Origin: Cervus elaphus
Taxonomy: Eukaryota; Chordata; Mammalia; Artiodactyla; Cervidae
Reading direction: 5' to 3'
Assembly (NCBI RefSeq): GCF_910594005.1
Contig: NC_057816.1
Span: 24,073,797-24,137,796 of the forward strand
DNA length: 64,000 bases
Position 1 is the stretch's first letter. Each line of letters begins with the position of its first letter. Made by a program: the position numbers and the translations under genes. Below the pieces are notes generated by a model. It saw only the letters and a list, made by a program, of their open reading frames with translations. It made no database searches and was not told the origin of the DNA. This document shows, piece by piece, positions 24,701 through 39,700 of this stretch.

Positions 24701-27700
24701 CCCCTGGAGAAAGGCATGCAACCCACTCCAGTATTCTTGCCTGAAGAATCCCATGGACAGAGGATCGTGGCAGGCTACAGCCCATGGGGTCACAAAGAGT
24801 CAAGACACAACTGAGCGACTTAGCACAGCGCACAGGCAATCAAGAGAAGCTTCCCCGGGGAGGTAGTATTTGCCTTAGGAAACAAGGGGAGAAAATACTG
24901 CAGCGGGGAGAAACGGCATGAAGAAAAGCAGTGAGGTGCACACACCCAGTTCTCTGATAGGACCAGAATCTCAAGTGCTTAGAAGGACGTGGCTAGAAAT
25001 GAGGCTGGAAAGGTGGGCTCAGGTCAGGCTGAGGGCTGCCTTAAATACAGATGCCACAGCACTATCTGTACTTTTTCCCGGTATTTATATATATGGTTTC
25101 ATAACTAAGTTACCCTAAGGGTATCACCCTTATATCTTATTTTATAAAAAACAGACACTGGCCCCCTGGGTCTCTCCCAGTTCCTGGTGATGCTGGGCTT
25201 GTGTACTTCCAAGGCCCAGATCCCCTGAACTATGAGAAAAGCCAGAGAAAAGATAAGATACACTGTGCCAGTCCAAGAGCTCTGCTGCAACTCCACAACA
25301 CAAGGACCATGCCACCAGCATATCACTGGAAGTTACACGACGACATCGACGCCAAAGCTCTCGTCTTACAGGCCAGAGGGCATCACTCACCAACATCACT
25401 GTGCTAGTCAGAAGCAGAATCGGAACAAGGCCTAGATCCTTGGTCATCCTATCCTAATACTCCTTTAACACCCTAGACGTTTGAAGAGACTTGGAGGTGA
25501 GGGAAGTTGTTCAGCGGAAAGATAGAAGAGGCGCTCAATTAAAATTCTGTCTCGGGAATTCCTTCCTAGTGGTCCAGTGGTTAGGACTCTGTGCTTCCAC
25601 TGCAGAGGACATGGGTTTGATATCTGGTCAAGGAACTTAAGATCCTGCATGCTGCACGGCACGGCCACACACACAAAAAAAATCTGTCTCAACAGACTTG
25701 CTCTTGGTTGATGTAATTTTCCAATATTTACTTTGCAGTATTTACAATTTTTATAAGCTACACAATCTACAATGAGGAGAGTTACTGTGCGCCGCCGCCT
25801 TTAAAAAAAAAATGTACTTTGTGGTTCTCTCCAAACTGACAACTATGTCCTCTAGAATTTACAGACTTCTCGGCAACAACTTACTCAGTGTCTTCCTCCT
25901 TTGGGCAAGTGACTGGACTCATGTCCTCGTCACAGGACATCTCATCACCCCGAGGTTCTTGTCTCACTTTCAGATCAGGGCTCGTGTGAAGGGTGCCAAT
26001 CTTCTCAGTAGTCTTCCGCACAAAGCTGGAGACACTGGAAGTCAAATACCAATAAACTAGCATTAAAAAAGTCTCATTACTGCCAAGAATGAAAATTTCA
26101 GGGCACGAGTTCTCCAGGTTCCTGTTAGTCTCTGAAGGGAACTGGGACTTACTAACAAGACTCTGTCTATTGTAACTTCCCTAATCAAACTACATATTTC
26201 ACATAAGGCCCACACAAATTTTATAATATAAAAAGGATGCACATCATTTACTGAACTACTTTGATTCAGCCCTAAAGAAAAGGTCTTTAATTCCAGCTGT
26301 GCCTGCAATGTTTCTGCATGTGATCATCCTAGTCATAGAACTTCTTCATGAAACTCAGCTGCTAACTTGTCACATTTATCCTTCTTGGAAAGCAAATATG
26401 TATCCAGTAGAACTCAGATTAGCAGCCCTGGCACAAAGTCTTCTCTTTCATGGTCAATCCCAGGCCCACAGAGTAGTTAGAAAGATTTCTGAGGAGTCTC
26501 CAACTCTGAGCCCAAACTGAGAAATGATTAAGAAATGACTAATGCTATGTGGAAACTTTTCCTATCAGGGATGAGGGCAAAAAAAGATTTTTAAAACTTT
26601 TGCTCAGTCTGAGGGGGAGGGTGGGGGTGGGAAACCCATTTGTAATAACTCAAATATCCAGCTACTCTAACAATCTTGAGGGTAGTTAAATTCCCCAAAA
26701 TGGAAATGAGAAGTTTAACAACTTCATATAACAGGCTATATGAGGAATAACCTAGTGACTTCCTTTTAAGTCATTTAAAATGTCTTTCTATACTCAGCAC
26801 AGACATGCCTAATATGACAACAGAAGTAAAACCAGAAATAGGATTAAATGACAAGACTAACGAGCTTACCTTTCCTTGACAGCCTGAAGAGACACAAGAG
26901 GAGATGGAGAATGAAATGATAACGGAATGCCGAAGGGGAGAAAAGTTTCACTTTTATCCGTCTCAAACGTCACTGATGCGTGAGAAACGTTGTCTGGATG
27001 AATGGAATCAGGGAAAAGAAACAAAATCTCATCACATGAAGAGTTTTTTAATCTTTAAAGAAATTCTGAAATGAATAAACCAAAGGAAATAAAAGATTCA
27101 ATACCAAAATCACAACTGACCCAAATACAAATGAGTGGAACACAGGTTTACAAGATGCCCAAGATGGTCCACATATAAAACACTTAGACAGGTACCTTAG
27201 TTTTTCCTACTAACCCTGAATCCCCATAGTCATAAAGGAAGGTTAGAGTCTCTATTAATCTCTTCTCAAGAGTTCGGCCACAGGAATACTTGAACATCGA
27301 AAAGTGAAGGCAATGACCCCCAAAACTGTAGTAATTTTTCATTCCTAATGAAAAATAATTCAGTTAGTTAGGATAAAATTGTTCCACTCTTTTGGTTAAT
27401 GACTTCCTCTCTTAGCCTTTCCTGCACTTTAATACAAGATCAAAATTAGGAACTTTACCAAATTTAGTTAGCTTAAACATGAGAGGGAAAAATTCCAACT
27501 AAACATAAACCCATTCCTCTAATGGTGAAGAGATCAATAAGTCTGGATGGAAAGTCTATCAACTTAATAAAAATTATTAACACCTTGTAGAAAAAAAAAG
27601 AAGCCACAGAAAATAACTGCTTCACATCAGCAATCAATAAAAACACTTTCCTTTCCTCACCTTCACTTCCCTGGGAGCCACAGCAATGATCTGGTTGGTC

Positions 27701-30700
27701 CTCTTCTTGATGTGAGGCGAACTCTTTAAGTCTCTCATCTTCTGAGAGCGTTTGGCTATGAAGGGAACAAGAGTCCTCATCTGACTGACTGCCTCTTCTA
27801 CTATTAATGATGCGATAAATACCAGAGTCCAAGATGCTGAAACTTTCCTAGAAAGAAAGAGAATTAAAGAAAAACTAAAATGTTTATAACACGATATAGC
27901 TCTTTTAAGGAAAAAGTCAACACTAAAAGAAACAAGTCATTAATGACAATTATGGCTTATTAGAACAAAACGGTGAGCAAGGTCTAGGCACCTGGCAGCC
28001 AGGTCCCTCTCACGTGCCTGCGGCATCATGCGACCAGATTTCTCTAGCCAGACTCCACAAAGCCTGGCAGTGAGAATGAAGCCTGGCAGTGAGAATGAGG
28101 ATTAAACGAGACGATCCTGAGCTGCCCTGAGACTCAAGCTAACATGAAGCATCTGAAACCACATACTAGGGGCAATTTAACTTGTCCTGAAGGCTACATA
28201 ATGTACATTTTCAAACAAGATATAATAAACAATGACAAAACAAAACGCAGCTCTAAGACACACATAAAGAGGTGCTTCAGAGGGCTGTCCAAGAGCTGAA
28301 AGCAAGCCCCTCTTGACACCCGCCAACTCCCCTCCAGTATAAACATTGGAAAGAAGTTAAGTTTGGGGATCCTGGAAGTTAAGTGAGGACAACCTAATGG
28401 AGAACATCTCACTGTACAGCAAAGCCCTTTGAAAAGTGCGAATACCTACATGTGATGAAATGGAGCTTCTTCTACTGCTACACGCTGAATCCAAAGGCTC
28501 CAATTTTAAAATTAACTCTTCCAGTTGGGAAATTAGATCACCATAGGTTGTTAAGTCCAGCTGAGATTTCAAGTGTTCCAATTTATCTACAGTTAAAGTT
28601 TTTCTTCCCTAATAAAAATGACAAGTAGAAATCCAATAGGAGAGCTTTCCATTTGGAACTAATTTCATCTTCAAATTGCCAATACATTGACAGAGGTCTA
28701 ACATAGAACATAAAACCTCAAAGGTGCTTTAAAAGGGCTTTAAAGCTAGTGAAAGACTTAATGGGAATTTTCTTAGGAATTAAACATTTAATTAAGAGTT
28801 ACTGCACACATAATAATTTCACTTAAAACAAGGCTGGAAACTAATATAAATTTGTTGGTAAATTTTATTTGGGGGCTTCCCTGATGGCTCAGATAGTGAA
28901 GAACCTGCCTGTAAGGTGGAAGACCCAGGTTTGATCCCTGGATCGGGAAGATCCCCTGGAAAAGGGAATGACTACCCACTCCAGTATTCTTGCCTGGAGA
29001 ATTCCATGGACAGAGGAGCCTGGAGAGCTACAGTCCGTGGGGTCACAAAGAGTAGGACATCACTAAGTGACTAACACACACAGGTACAGTTTTTCTCACC
29101 CCCACTCCCCATCCCGGACTTCTAGGTCACGCTTCCTTTGGGGATTTCTTACTGCTTGATCTGCAAGCTAATGTGCTGTTCACAGTTGCTCAGTTGTGTC
29201 CAGCTCTTTGCAACCCTATGGACTGTAGCCCACCAGGCTCCTCTGTCCATGGGATTTTCCAGGCAAGAATACTGGAGTGGGTTGTCATGCCCTCCTCCAG
29301 GGGCTCTTCCCCACCCAAGGGTCAAACTCACATCTCCTGCATTGGCAGACAGATTCTTTACCCCTCAGCCACCTGTGAAGCCCCCTGCAAACTAATAAAT
29401 ACAAGCAACTGTGTAGCATAATCCCGAAAGCTAGAATGATCTTAACAACCCAGATGAACATGTAAGCTCTCCGACTCACTCTGCTGGCAATGACAGAATT
29501 CTGGAAAAGACAGCAAGTTCGAGCAGCCAGGTTCCACAGGCCTCTCCTTATCAGACGTTCCACACAGCGCTCCACAGACAACAGGGAGAGATGTGAGACC
29601 TTCCCATTCAGGTGTAGACAGAATAGCTCATTCTTGCAAACAGCCACATCCTGAATATCTACAAAAATCATAGGGGTGAACATGCAGGATGCTAACCAAA
29701 TATTTTTCCATTTTTGTGACTGGACGAAATTACTTTAATATATTCATTTTATATGGTTTGGTTTGATTGAATTTCACCTCTATTTTTATATTTTCATTTC
29801 AATGAGAAAATCATATTTTAGACACTATTCTAAAAAGATCAAGAATAAGAGGAATACCTGTCTGATCTAAAACCCTATGTTTAAAAATGCTATTTTTTTG
29901 TGAAAAGAAGGGCACTTTTGAGACCAGACTATCACATTTCTGAGAGTAACAAATTTGATGTCAATGAACAGACTTTAACACATATGTAAACCAACAAACT
30001 ATTCCTAAAAAAATACCTGTCTTGGCAGAACGTCATGAAAGAATCTAAAACACTAGTTTTCACAGGAGACCCTCAGGAAACTTAATTCACAAGAAATCAA
30101 TGTTGATCAGATCATGAGATAATGGTTCCTTTATCTTTTTTATGTTTTTACAAAGTACAAAATGACTCGTAAGTCAAGATACAATCTCTGGGCAATCATA
30201 CTAAAAATGCTAGATTTATTTCTTTTGTTTTTGGTTTAAACCTGAATAACACAGTGACTGATACTCTTTGCCTCAGCCACATAAAATAGCTATTGCCCCC
30301 ATAAGGACTTTTCAAAATCCCCCCTCCCCTGCCCCCTGCCCTGTTTTTTGCACACGAAGAGTATTTATTAACTCAGGGACTCCCCAATATGTCAACCCTG
30401 AATTATTAAGCCACAAAACAGGAGTTAAAGCAAGGTTTCTAAAAGAGATAAAGATTAAGGGTAAGTAGAAGGGGAAAATTAACCCATTCAATCCTTAGCA
30501 GTGGTTGCTAATACTTAAGAATAAATGAAAATTTTATTTAAAATAACTAACTATAAATTCACAAATGTATACTTGGGAAGTATCTTATAATGGAATACAC
30601 CTATGACATTAATCTTTAAAAGAAATGTCACCTCTTTCTACTTTCTACTTCTTACACTGCAAGAGAATCCTCCTACAATAATTAAATCTTTCACAAGCAT

Positions 30701-33700
30701 GCGATTAAAAATTATATAAGAAAAAAAAACACAATTACCTTTGACTTCACTCCAAAGAAGAACTTGAACATTCTGAGGAATGAAAATATAAATTCCTCTT
30801 TCTGTCCAAGTCAGCACACAATGCTCACTGCAAGAAAACATGGAAGAGGTCAAGAGAATTCTGGTCTGCTCGGAATCAGAAGTTTATGATGTAATTCCCT
30901 GAATTCAGATCCTCACATTAGCTATTAAAGCAAGATCTGCCTGTACAGAGAAAACCCAACAGTCAATTAGGCTAATCATGTCCTATCACCTCTTTTTTGT
31001 CTGTGACAAGAGCCCACCATAACATAACATGATGCCAAAATGGGAAAAATTCAGATACACTAAATATCTTCTACAAAAATAAAAGGCTGATATCTTACCT
31101 GATGTTTGTTAAAATATCTAAACCTTCCAGATCTAGTATGACAGGGGCCCATTTAAAACAAAGACTAAACATAACATTTTACCATTCCTCACTGCTCTGG
31201 TGAGCTACTTTTAGGGAGGGAAATACTTTGATGTCCTTAGTTTTATGTGGGCAATAAAAGGTTGAAAACTCCCAGTCAACTCTGGGAGGTTTTTTTTGGT
31301 TTTTTTTTTTAATGAAAAGCTATACCTGTATTATTTAACCTTGCAGCAACTCATCAAGATAGAAGCATTATTCCTATTTTGTAAAAAAGAAAAACTGAAG
31401 CCCAGAGAGATACATAATATGTCAAAGGCCATTCAGCATGAATATACAAGAGTCCAAATTTATCCCAAGGAGTCTGGGTCCAAAATCTGGACTTTTTTCT
31501 CTACACCTCACAGAATCTACTTCTACCCTCACTGAGCCTCAATGACCCACCCACTGTTATCTGGAATCCCGAACATTCCACTTATCTACAGTCTTGAAAA
31601 GTCACAGATTTTCTAGCTGCCAAACCCAATAGCCTCCTTCTTCATTTTTCTTCTTGAGCCCCAAGCAGAGGCCAACCCTGCACATTGTTCCCTCCTTCCT
31701 GAATCTCACTTTCCTAGACTCTGGACATGCTTCTTCATCCACCTCCCTTCCAGTCCTCTGGCACTCTCTCTTAGCTCACTTCCTTCTATATTCCTTTGTT
31801 CGTATACCTCACTTACTCTCTCCAGGCTGCTATTGCTTTTTTATACACCACTGGTAATTCCTACTTCCTGTTCCTGGTCAGAGCTTTCTCCATATATAAC
31901 ATTCTTATCCTAACCACCTCTCAGGATTAGCAGCGGTTTTACTCCCCTTTGAAATCCTCCCTGACAGCCCTCAGCCATTGCTCACAACTCTTACTTTTGA
32001 TTGCTGTTAAACATTTTCTAGAAATAAACTGTATCTCTCCAAAAATTATGATCTTGAGAACAGGGACTTTTATTTAGTTTATGCCTCCAAGTGCACTACA
32101 AATGGTAGGTACCAGGTGGTTACAAAACCAAAAGTGATATTTAACAGGAACTGGGTCATCACACAAATATTAAACATTTTGCCAATATAAGATCAGATTT
32201 CTGTCCCTACAGGAAAGTAACCTTTGTCACAAAGAAGAAAGAAATGGTCAGAACCATAGTTAAAACTAAAATTGGAAGGTTGCCTTTAGGAGCCAGAGGG
32301 GAAAAAAAAAAGTCAGACCAGAAGATCCCTGAATACAGACACACAGGATCATGTTTTTGATACTGAACTTCATACTCAGCTTGGAAAAATTCTGTAAAAT
32401 AGATATGGGATGGGGCAGGGGAGGGGGAATTACATAAGAGCTGAGACTTTGTAATTTATACAGCCCTTCATCCCCTTATAATAAACAAAAAGTGACACAA
32501 GCCTAACAACATTGTGTGAAAAGTTAAAGAAGGGAGGGATTTCCCTGGTGGTCCTGAGGCTTAGACTCCACACTCCCAACGCAGGGGTCCCAGGTTCAAT
32601 CCCCGGTCGGGGAGCTAGAGCCCACATGCACAACTAAGAGCTCACACGATGAAATGAAAGAGCCCGCAATGCAGATCAAAGATCCTGCGAGCCACAACCG
32701 AGACCCAGCACAGCCAAGTAAATAAATACAAATTTTTTTTTTTTTTTTTAAGTTAAAAACAGGAAAGTGGTATCAGTGTACCCAAAAGGAAATTAAGTAT
32801 ACAAATTTGCTTCCTCGTGGGATTTCCTCATGGGATTCGTGGGTGTAACAGTGAAAGTTATGATGATACACAAATGGGGGGGGAAAGGTAACAAAAAGTC
32901 CTCTTACTGACTTTTTTATTTAGTCATTATTTGAGAACTTTCTACGTGCCGAGCACTGTGCCAACAGTGAAGGAGCTAACAGCGTGGTGCTGGGATGGAG
33001 ATGCACAGTACATGAGACAGGATGGTGACGGAGAAATGAACAAAAGTGACAAGGATGCAAAGGAGCAAGCGTCTGATGTAAGCCACCGGAGGAGTCAGGC
33101 AAGGCTTCAAAGTGGCACTAATTACTACTTAAGCTGAGGAGTAGGCAGAGCCAGATCATGCAGGGCTTCGTTAGCTAGGCAGGAGCTCTAACGGGAGCTT
33201 TAAATAGCTTAACTCAAAAAACTAACACTACCAGGAGAACCACGCAGACTGTGGCCTTACCATTAAAAAACATACTCTTGGGTAAGGAACTTCCCCCTAC
33301 ACCCCACACCACAGTCAACAAATGTTTAAGTGTCTATGATGTACCAGGCATTATGCCAAACATTGAAAAAAACACAGTAAATAAAACAGACACCAAGCCC
33401 TCATGGACCTTACTGTCTAGGAATAAGATAGGCATAAGTATTCTTGCCTGGAAAATCCCATGGATGGCAGAGCCTGATAGGCTACCTTCCACAGGGCCAC
33501 AAAGAGTCGGACACGACTGAGCGACTTCACTTTCACTTTCACATATATTTGAATATGTAATGATAAACTGTGATAAGTGCCATAAAGAAAGAGTTTTTAA
33601 TATGCTTCATCTATGAGCAAATAACTAGCTTTCTCCAGTTAACTTTCAGGATAAATTATGGATTTATCAAAGAGTTACACTCTTTACAATTGACTTCCAA

Positions 33701-36700
33701 ATATTTCAGTGTAGGTAGTGCAACATATACATACATTAGTTAGGGGTGATTAGTTGACATTTCAAGTGCTTTGTTTTTTGTTTTTTTAATTACATTCAAA
33801 GAGAGGTTACTTAGCCTTTGAAAAACTCAATCAGGAGCCAAACTCCAGACTACCCTGTAAGAGCTCTACAGAATGTTTCCTGAATCTGCATTAAAGATCT
33901 TGTTAATTAGCCTAAGGGATATTAGAAATAATATCCTATTGCTGAAATAAGAGAAGCTCAAGACACACAGGCTGACTGGAAACCATACACTGGGCACTCC
34001 CACGCTTGTAGAACGAGCTGGAAGAACTGGCAAGCCCAGCAGCTAACCGCTCTCAGTGGCACTCTGTGCTACCACTTAATAGTAGACTTTTTTGTACCTA
34101 ACCCAACTAGAAAGCTAGCTAAACTCTGACGTCAGAACATGGCTGGCTGGATCCAGCTTGAGCAGATCTTTCATGCAAAGCAACTAAAGAACAGGGAGCT
34201 GAAATTTCATGTTTACAAGAACAAACTCTACAACTACTTTTGCACCTGCTTGCTAAGAAACATACATATGCAGCAGATTCCGGTCTGAGGCTTGCTTTCA
34301 TTGTTGTATTCCACCAGGGAGGGGAGGTTATGAAAGAATGTGTACCTATAGCTCTGAGCTCTAGTTGTCAGATGTACCCAACAACTATAAAGTGTTCAAG
34401 TGGTTTAGGGCAGTTCAAAACAGAAAGGGAAGTGTATTTCTATGCTTTTTTTTCATTCCTCTTATATATAGCACTTTACACAGTCGTTTCCTGATTCTCT
34501 AAAAATGATTTAGTACAAAAACAAACTTAAAAAGCTAACTGCCTCTGAACAAGAAACAGATGAAGTTGTCTTTTTTTTTTTTTAAAGGCTCAAAGAGAGA
34601 AACTTACCTAAGATGTAAAAGTTTGGGGAAAGACAAAGACTGGGAAGATCCAATTGTATGATCATACTGAGGTTCTGATCTAGGAAGTAAACATGATTAA
34701 TGATTTAATCACAATATAAAAGTATCTTTTTCAATACACAGGAAAATTTCTGCCTACAAAACAAATTCAAGAGCCAGTTCACTGTATTTGCTCTTGTTCA
34801 ATTTGCTTTAACCATACAAAAAATAATTGATTAAAGACTTTTAGGTTTCTCTGAATCTTTTTAAAAAAATTCTATTTCACTCTTAAAAGGTATGATAAAA
34901 TCTTTGCTGCATATAGAACGTCAGAGGTTTCAACCCAACCTCCAACCCATGTAAGTTCCTCAAATACTTTCTGCTGAACATACAAGTCATTACCTTGGAT
35001 TAATCACAGGAAGAGGTGGTGAGGAGAGGAGTTTCTTAAACTGATGTGTGCTTAAAACTTCTCCATCAAAGTTCACCTCCCACATCCTGGAGCCAGGGCG
35101 AGCACAGTATATTAGGGGCTGCTGGCCTGCAGAGCACCTTCCCGGGAAGAAACAAGCTCCATATTCTCCATCTCTTTCCTTGTTTCCAATTTTCCAAAAT
35201 TTTTCTCTAATACCCCCCACGAAAAAAGAGAAATCATGTTTACTGACAGAAACGTCAAAAGCACTGGCACTGCAAATCCGCATGGCTATAATAACCCCAC
35301 CACAACATCCTCCCTTTCTTCCTATTAGCAATTTACTGGAACGAACAACAGAATGGAAAGATCAAAACAGGGTTACAACTCTCATTTGCCATTAACTATT
35401 TCTGTTACAGGAAGCAAAACACTTCAGGTTAGTACTCAGTTTATTAGCCACAGAATGAGGGTCAGAGTTAATGTGAAGGCTCTTTTTCAAAACTAAAAGA
35501 TGAGTGCTACCAAACCATTTCCTACACCCTTAAATCCTACTGACTGCTCACGTTGCTTTTCAGCTACCCTGTGGAGGCCACTCATCTACTCTCCAATCCT
35601 GTCTCCAGGCCACTCGTCTGTCACAAATACCCAATAAACGCCTCACTCTTTCCTCAAAACGCTAAGTCCTTCTGGAAGTCTGTACCTTGGAACATTCCGT
35701 TCCCTTAGGATTACACGAACTAGATATATAAAAGAACAGCACATACAAGTATGGCTCTTCCCAAACACTCCTTTATTTTTCACGAGCTAACTCCATCCTT
35801 CCTCCTCTGACAGTCTTCTCTGACTCCTACAAGCAGAATTTCAGGCTTCCCATGCCATGTTTTCAAAGCATTCACCCCACTGTATGTGGTAGTGGTGTCT
35901 ACTTGAGCAGTAGGTGCTAGTGGTAAAGAACCCACCTGCCAACGTAGGAGACATAAGAGACTCTGGTTCGATCCCTGGGTAGGGATTTTGATCCCTAGGT
36001 AGGGAAGATCCCTGGAGGAGGATTCTTGTCTAGAATCCTCCAGTATTCTTGTCTAGAGAATCCCCATGGACGGAGGAGCCTGGCAGGCTACAGTCCATAG
36101 GGTCGCAAAGAGTCAGACACGACTGAAGCGACTTAGCACCCACACACACACCCTGCACTTAACTTGCTTCATGGATAAAACAAAACATCAGCTTTACTAG
36201 AAGAATAGTTTTAAGGATTAACTAAAATAAGCCAGAAATGTATTTTATTTCCCAAATAAGGAACATAAGTAATGAACTTATGTTCATAACTACTTCTATT
36301 GCTCTGTACGCACTTCAAAGCACTTTCACATCCATATTCTTCTAGTAAAGCTCATTAACAATACTGACAGAAAGTAGCAGGAAAAGCAACCTCCTATCTC
36401 ACTTTGGTTAGTTATCAGGAGCCTTGGTTTGAACAAAAAAAATGTTTGTTTGGAAAGGAACATAGGTTGAAACAAACAGAACTTTAATATAAATAAAAGA
36501 TTTTAATTATTATACTATCCATGTTCCCCCAAACTGAATTCTAGCTAATGAAGAAGGCATTTCTAAAACATGTTATTTTTGCAGTTGGCTATCCTCATAA
36601 CCAACTCTAGTCACAATCCTGTGAAATGGAAATTAGCAATTATACTGCACAGAGATAAAAATAAACCTCCAAAAAATAAATAAATAAATAAATAAACCTC

Positions 36701-39700
36701 CATTTATTTAGCTCTTTATACCATTTCACTAGATTCTCAAAACAACCCCAGGAAGGTGTTAATTCAGTCCAGTGTTCTGACCACTTGTCAGAATGTTAGT
36801 CAAATTTCTGAACTGGACTATGTGGTAAACAGGAAAAACCACAGATGAAGAATATTTATGAAATTTGTGAGGTTAATTAATATTTTATCAAAATCTCAAG
36901 GGTAGATTTAATGGCTAAAAGGTCCAATGTCAAAGGATATACTAGAGGTAACTGAGGTACAGAAAAAGCACAAAGTCAAGACAGAAAGATTCTATTCTGC
37001 CTCCTCCAGCTGTGTGATGTCAGGCAAGCTCTATTACTCACTAGGTCTAGGCTAAAAATGAACAGGTGACACTGGATGATGTCCAGTTCTGTAAGTCTAA
37101 CTTCATCACTGATCCACAGTCTGAAATAAGTCAGAACCAAGTACATCCCCCTTCCTACTAATTCCGGGTAAACGGACCCTTTGCGTCTCAAAGCCTTGCT
37201 CCATAGCTGTATACCTAGGTTCTGATACCAGACACCTGCAACCTGCTATTTCTGGTCTCATTTCCACAAGTCTTTCTCATCCCAAGACAACAAAGTGCAA
37301 CCTCTCCTCACTGTCTCACGAGATAGAAGAACCCCCAGAAAGACATAAAAAGTTTCCAATCCTGGATAGTTCTAAGAGGACCAATTTCCAAACCCTGATT
37401 TTCCACACGTACACTTCCTTAAAATGATCTGAGAGCCCATGTACTTAGTTAGAGTGACATTTAGAGCTGTCACTCTCAGTATGGTGCAAACTTACCAATG
37501 TGATCCCCAGCAACTCCCATCTCAAGCCAGCTGGACACATCTTGGAATATGCCTAATTCTTTTTCGCTGCTCCCCAAGAGGCTGTACCTTCCTACTAGAA
37601 CAGCCTCACCCCTCCTACCCCTGTGCCTTCAAACTTCACCTACTAAACCTCCTCATCAAGTTACTGAAGCTGGCTGGCGGACTCACAGGGGGTTATTAAG
37701 CAATTCTCTCTTCTTTTATATGTGCTCAAAATTCTCCATAATAAATTTCTAAAAGAGGGAATGGGTTCAGAGGAATATGGTAGCTGGTCAAGGCTACTGG
37801 AAGGGAAAAGGGAGGGTGGGGGGCAGTGAATATTTCTATGCAGTGAGAACGGCTGAGGAACTTAAGCACAATGATACACAAGATTTATTCATTTCAAGCC
37901 ACTTCCCGTTCTGTTCTGGTATTTCACAGCCACCACCAACACATTCCTTTGCCATTCACAGGTCTTTTGGCTTGACCCTTGAGATTTCATTAAATAATTG
38001 TCAGCTTCACAAAGTTTTCAATTATTCTTCACCCAATTTTACCTTTTAGTAAAATTCTATTAAATACACAGCAAAATTCCCTATCACCATAAAACCTGAG
38101 CTTCTGAGCCATGTGGGAGAGCAGTTCTCCTGGGTTCCATTATCCTTGTTCTCCACCTGGGCACCTTTCCCAAAAAGTCTCTTGCTTTTCCAGCAAAAGA
38201 AAAAAAAAAAAAACAACTACACAGCCAATTTCAACAATAACAACAAACTCAATCAAAGAAGACTCCCTGATTCCCCATGCAGCAACAGGCCTTTGTTCAG
38301 CCTTCCTTCATGGCACTTAGACCAGGCTTCTTGGTAGAATGGAGTATTTGCCTTAGTCACCCACTGGACTCTCATCTATATCCTCTCTGCTCTCTAGCAT
38401 CAACTTGCACAGAGCTGGTTCCTTATTAATATCTGTATAACTGAATTGAAGAAACTGGGCGAGATGACTTCTAAGTCCCTTCCAGTTCTGAAATTCTATA
38501 TTTCCAATGACTCATGGTTAGTAAGCATACCTCTCAGTGTCACACAAGAAGGATCGAGTAAGCGAAGATACAAGTAGTCTTCCATCCAAATAATCTAACT
38601 GAACAACACAGGAATCAACTGTCGTTATTGTCTGAACAGGGAACATCACAAAGGCAGCAGCTGCCTAAAGGGGACGTGACAAGAAAATAAAATTTATCTT
38701 TATGTATACACATAATCTTCCTCTCTTTACCTTTTAAATGAAAACAGCTTAGAGGGCAAAACAGAAATTTTAAACGGACCAAAATTAATTTGCCTGTTAG
38801 ACTATCAAAGTTTCATCCATTCATTTCGTGAAATAATTTTCTATGTAACTGAAGAGGAGGATTCTTTTTTTTTTTTTTAATTTATTTTTGGCACATGGGC
38901 TTCGGCAGTTGCAGCTCCTGTCGCTCCGGGATTGTGGCTCATGGGCTCTAGAGCACTGACTCAGTAGTTGTGGCACTAGGAGCTTAGTTCCTCCGTGGCA
39001 TGTGGGAACTTCCCAGACCAGGGATCAAACCCATGACCCCTGCTTTGGCAGGCAGATTCTCAACCACTAGACCACCAGGGAAGCCCAGAAGAGGAGGATT
39101 CTTAAGGCTCTGTTTGTGATTATCTATTCTTACAGTTGGAATGAAAAAGACGAAATAAGTCTCGGAATATGAGAGAGAATTGTTTACCTGTAGACAGTAC
39201 TTCTCCACTTGGAAAAAAAGACAAACTAGGGCTAAGAATCCCAAATGTATTTTGGATGAAAAATACATTATGAATCAAGTGGTAACTGTGATGGGTCATC
39301 ATGAATATTTCATTAACACATCAAGAATACTATAATGTGTTAACTAAAATAATTAGGCAATGGTATTCAGATCTCTTCTAATCTGCCACAATCCTCCAAG
39401 GAAATAAGCCAATGAGAAACAAGTTCCCCACTTCTGATGTAACAGCTTTGGAAAAGGAGGACAGTGAGAAGAAGGTCCGCTGTCTTAATGACAAACTGGA
39501 GCATTCCAGGAAGCCTCAGGACCCACACTGCTGAGCCCAATCCAGGGGGTACCTTTAAGATTTCATTCACAAGTTACATTCATCCTGGAAGAAAGTATAC
39601 CTGCACTCAAGAATTTCTTCGAAATGGGGACCAGGAGAATAGGAGCCTGGGCAACTGAGCATTCCTCCACGTCTGCCATTTTATTCACGTAACTAACAAA

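Noticed and set aside
36666..36698. Regularly spaced short repeats, considered as an array
   Set aside because: This is a plain (AAAT)n microsatellite in a mammalian intron; a CRISPR array is not expected and no spacers exist.
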